Positions 61,509 to 64,000 of a stretch of 64,000 nt of DNA are shown here, piece after piece. The DNA is from Saprolegnia diclina VS20 (lineage: Eukaryota > Oomycota > Saprolegniomycetes > Saprolegniales > Saprolegniaceae), in NCBI RefSeq assembly GCF_000281045.1, contig NW_008246071.1, positions 696,028 to 760,027 on the forward strand, given 5' to 3'. The notes beneath the pieces are model-generated. The model made no database searches and had not been told where the DNA came from. It worked only from the letters and a program-made list of their open reading frames with translations. Each line of letters begins with the position of its first letter. Position 1 is the first letter of the stretch. The translations under genes and the position numbers were made by a program.

Positions 61509-62171
61509 GGTCTTCTCTCGCTCCGTCGGTCAAACGAATTCTGAGTGAAGAAGTCGGCAAGATACCGGGTTTAAACGTCCTGTCTGGGTGGATTCTATAT
61601 TTCCAAATTGTAGCCAATCACAGCACGTCGCAGCGCGTGATTGGTCCATTTGGCTCTGCGCGATCCGCACGCGAAGACGAAGAGGACGACTTGACGTACT
61701 GTACGAAGCGACACCGCGTCCGTCGACGCACGAGCAGATCGTAGCTGCAATTGTCGTTCGATCGCGTTATAACTTGCATCCTAACACTCGAATGAGGGCG
61801 GCGTGCGCGCAATTCCCCGCACATTTCTCACCATGGTACTCCTTGAACCCGCAGTCGAAAGCTACCAGTACCACGACAATGCGATCTTGCCCGTGGTGTT
61901 CTCCATATGCCAAGGACACGAAGCTCAGAGTACAATACTAGTAGCAAGCGGTCCCTTAGCGAGTGTACTCTTGACAAAGTCGGCGCGATATATATATCTG
62001 ACGATCTGTCTCCTCCTGCACGCCCAGTGCTTGGGGTGTTTGCCGTTCTTTCTCATTGCCGTTCATCGCATTCTTCCACGTGTTGCAGCCTTTCTAGATG
62101 GTCCAATCCGGCGCCAGTTCTATTTTTCCAGCCAATCACAATGTTGACTGGTGGATTCTTCGTCTTAGATC
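61509..62171. other. Intergenic, no gene seen
   Basis: 663 bp between the SIP5-like start and the NMNAT end, both minus strand. CCAAT at about 61613 and ATTGG at about 61641 lie upstream of the SIP5-like gene. The stretch near 61990-62000 is an alternating TA run (gatatatatatc). Open frames are short and overlapping. Confidence 0.5.
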
Positions 62172-63245
62172 TTAGTGCGACCGACCAACTTGAATTTCCA
62201 AGTCGCTGTACTCGACGTATGGAAGGTCTTTGGACCGCCAGAGACGGTCTTCAGAGGTCCACGGCTCACGCCCCGCAATCTTGTCGCCGATGCGGTGCTG
62301 CACCAAGTAGTCGCTCACGTGCTTGCCAACCATCGACGCGCAAGCTTCATTCTGGACGAGCGACTTGCGGACGCGAAACGACGTTGCACGCTCGAGCTCA
62401 CAGGTCAAGACGCCCATGTCCTCGACAACGATCGCGGTTTTGGACCACCTAGAAAAGCGTAAGATTGCATCGTCCATTTTCGCAGAGTACTTTGCGCCGA
62501 GATGCTTCATGAGCATTTCGGTTTGGTTGGGGCGACACACGGCGATGCAGCCAAAGCCCTCGTCGCGGAGGGCCGTGTGGCTCAGCTTGACGATCGTGTT
62601 CACGCCGCAAACGTACAAGACGCGAAATTTGTAGGCTGGAAATTGGGCTTCGCAGATCTAGAAAGCAACTCACATTTACATTCCACACGTGGCGACCGTC
62701 ATACAACCTCGCGCACGTGCGTAAGAGTGCTGAGGTAGTCGAGCACGCGACGCCGTGTAATCTACGCTCGTATTGAAAACTGACAAAAAGACAGAGAAAA
62801 CACAACCTCCCACTTGTCGACTTCGATCCACGATGACGTGGCAGTCGCAGCTTCAAGCATTCCCAACCGGTGGGACTTCGGAATCATTTCGCGCGGTTTG
62901 CGGCGGTTCTTGGTGCGCACTGCAATATGGTCATTTGATGTATCGACAATAATGTCGTTCCTACCGTACGTATCGTGGCACGGGGAAATGATGGCGCCCA
63001 CAACCGGAAACTTGTAGTTGCTCTCAATGTGCTAAGTGTCGGATGAGCAAACGTAAACAAGCGGCCTGTACTTGGCGGGCGACGTAAAATGCGCGCAAGT
63101 GGAGCATGTGCACGGGGTTGTACGCGCCGCTGGAGACGAGGACGACAACTTCTTGGTCCTTTGCAGTTCCCGCGAGTGCCTGCGCGATCTTGGCTAGTGG
63201 GTACGGCACCTCGGACGCGTTGAACGACGGCGGCGCCGCCATCAT
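62172..63245 (-). CDS. NMNAT: Nicotinamide/nicotinate mononucleotide adenylyltransferase
   Basis: Five exons, 63245-63072, 63031-62965, 62919-62807, 62761-62708 and 62657-62172, encode 297 residues. The nucleotidyltransferase motif GAYNPVHMLHLR (a GxFxPxHxxH variant) is present, as are VVGAIISPCHDTY, PKSHRLGMLEAAT, WIEVDKWE and the LYVCGVNTIVKL block. The family makes NAD+ or deamido-NAD from the mononucleotide and ATP. The typical C-terminal ISSTxxR motif is weak here (ELERATSFRVRKSL may replace it). The ATG chosen starts 3 bases after the stop of the upstream coiled-coil frame; alternatively a 42-bp intron (63249-63290) fuses the two reading frames in phase. Confidence 0.85.
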
Positions 63246-63248
63246 AAA

Positions 63249-64000
63249 CTACTCGGCCGAGATGAGCTCGAAGCCAGTACGATTGTGTACCTTGGATGGT
63301 GAGCCCGTTTGGAGCAAATGCAGAATGCGCGCTTCGACCACCACCGGGTCCAGCTCGTGCTCAAGCTCTTGAAGGACTTGGATCACATCGCCAAACTAGT
63401 CGAGGCACGTGAGAATCGAGCGTATGCGCGTCCTGCACGTACTTCGGCATCGACCATTTTCTTTAATCGAAAGATCTAGGTACCCATACGCTCGTAGTTC
63501 GACGAGTTGACTGGGCTGCCATACCTGCTCATCTTTGAGTAAAATACGCTTGGTGATTGCTTGGATCGTCGCGTAGAGCTGCGCGCGATGCGACGTCACA
63601 ACGGTCATGGTGCCGTCTTGGTCTGTCATAAATTTGGTCGTAATCGTGTCGGGCGCCCGAAAATCCGCAAAAATGTGGTGGGCAGGGTCGACGCTCGTTG
63701 CAATAGAATCGGGTGGTGCCGCCTCGGGCTTGGTCTCAGCCGGGAAGAGTGGGAAGAGCGCCGGTGCTGTCGTCGTGCGCGATATAATCGCTGTCATTTT
63801 CGGCGGCAGGTCCGTGGTCGACTGGCACGCATGGAGCATGGGCTGCACCTACCAAACCCACTAAGTTAACTCCGCTGTCCAACGTATAATTCTAGCGCAC
63901 CGTGAGAGGGTTGAGCTGTGGAAGACTTTTCGTGGGCTCGACCTGCTGGCTCGAGAGGAGCTCTTCGAGGGCGGAAACGCGCTGGCGAAGCCCCGCGAGC
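63249..64000 (-). CDS. 3' part of an unidentified coiled-coil protein (partial)
   Basis: Exons 64000-63901, 63848-63525, 63475-63443 and 63395-63249 join in frame to give 200 residues, running in from beyond the window. The first visible part is a coiled coil (LRQRVSALEELLSSQQ); a Pro-rich linker follows, then a helical region (AIQAITKRILLKDEQ, FRLKKMVDAEFGDVIQ, LQELEHELDPVV). I cannot name the family; the helical layout would suit a cytoskeletal or complex-scaffold subunit. The last exon either ends at TAG 63249-63251 or is spliced at 63291 into the NMNAT frame. Confidence 0.6.

Overview
The window looks like nuclear DNA of an oomycete, most likely one of the Saprolegniales (Saprolegnia/Achlya/Aphanomyces type). 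Reasons: a chitin synthase with an N-terminal MIT domain; compact, GC-rich, intron-containing eukaryotic genes; introns of about 40-79 bp that nearly all begin GTAC/GTAG-like and end TAG; and gene ends only 23-59 bp apart at convergent pairs. The assignment rests on gene content and style, not on a database search. There is a 400-base assembly gap at 4357-4756.

Layout, left to right. 1-142: 5' end of a minus-strand gene. 253-3188 (-): MIT-domain chitin synthase. About 3.2-6.1 kb: gene-poor stretch containing the gap. 6175-10871 (+): a 20-exon signalling protein with two DH-PH-FYVE units. 10912-41359 (-): one gene for a secreted protein of about 10,071 residues, with a single 26-kb exon, built from fibronectin III, PA14 and filamin-like domains and a ~95-residue beta-repeat. 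41769-43435 (+): DHHC palmitoyltransferase with a 6-nt microexon. 43459-44144 (-): SENP8/NEDP1-type protease. 44348-46525 (+): 574-residue zinc-ribbon protein of unknown role. 46571-48449 (-): UDP-glucose pyrophosphorylase. 49111-50862 (-): PDE12-type exonuclease/phosphatase-fold enzyme. 51521-52596 (-): TRM10-type tRNA methyltransferase with a hydrophobic N-terminus. 52876-54404 (+): multi-pass membrane protein. 55143-56559 (+): unrecognised 457-residue protein. 56619-58722 (-): THOC1. 58918-59725 (+): kinetochore Spc25. 59760-60272 (-): RBM48-like RRM protein. 60572-61508 (-): SIP5-like zinc-finger protein. 62172-63245 (-): NMN adenylyltransferase. 63249-64000 (-): 3' part of a coiled-coil protein that abuts or is fused to the NMNAT gene.

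Most genes are ordinary housekeeping genes. Two neighbours touch wall biology: chitin synthase makes chitin from UDP-GlcNAc, and UDP-glucose pyrophosphorylase makes the UDP-glucose used for the beta-glucan that dominates oomycete walls. They are 43 kb apart, so no functional cluster is implied. The outstanding feature is the giant secreted repeat protein. Its main repeat resembles modules I remember from very large bacterial and phage surface proteins, and copies are inserted inside fibronectin III domains. It is a candidate cell-surface or zoospore/cyst adhesion or matrix protein, but that role is inference. Exon structures were worked out by hand from reading frame, GT/AG sites and family motifs, and each listed model keeps frame from start to stop except where noted (SIP5-like gene).
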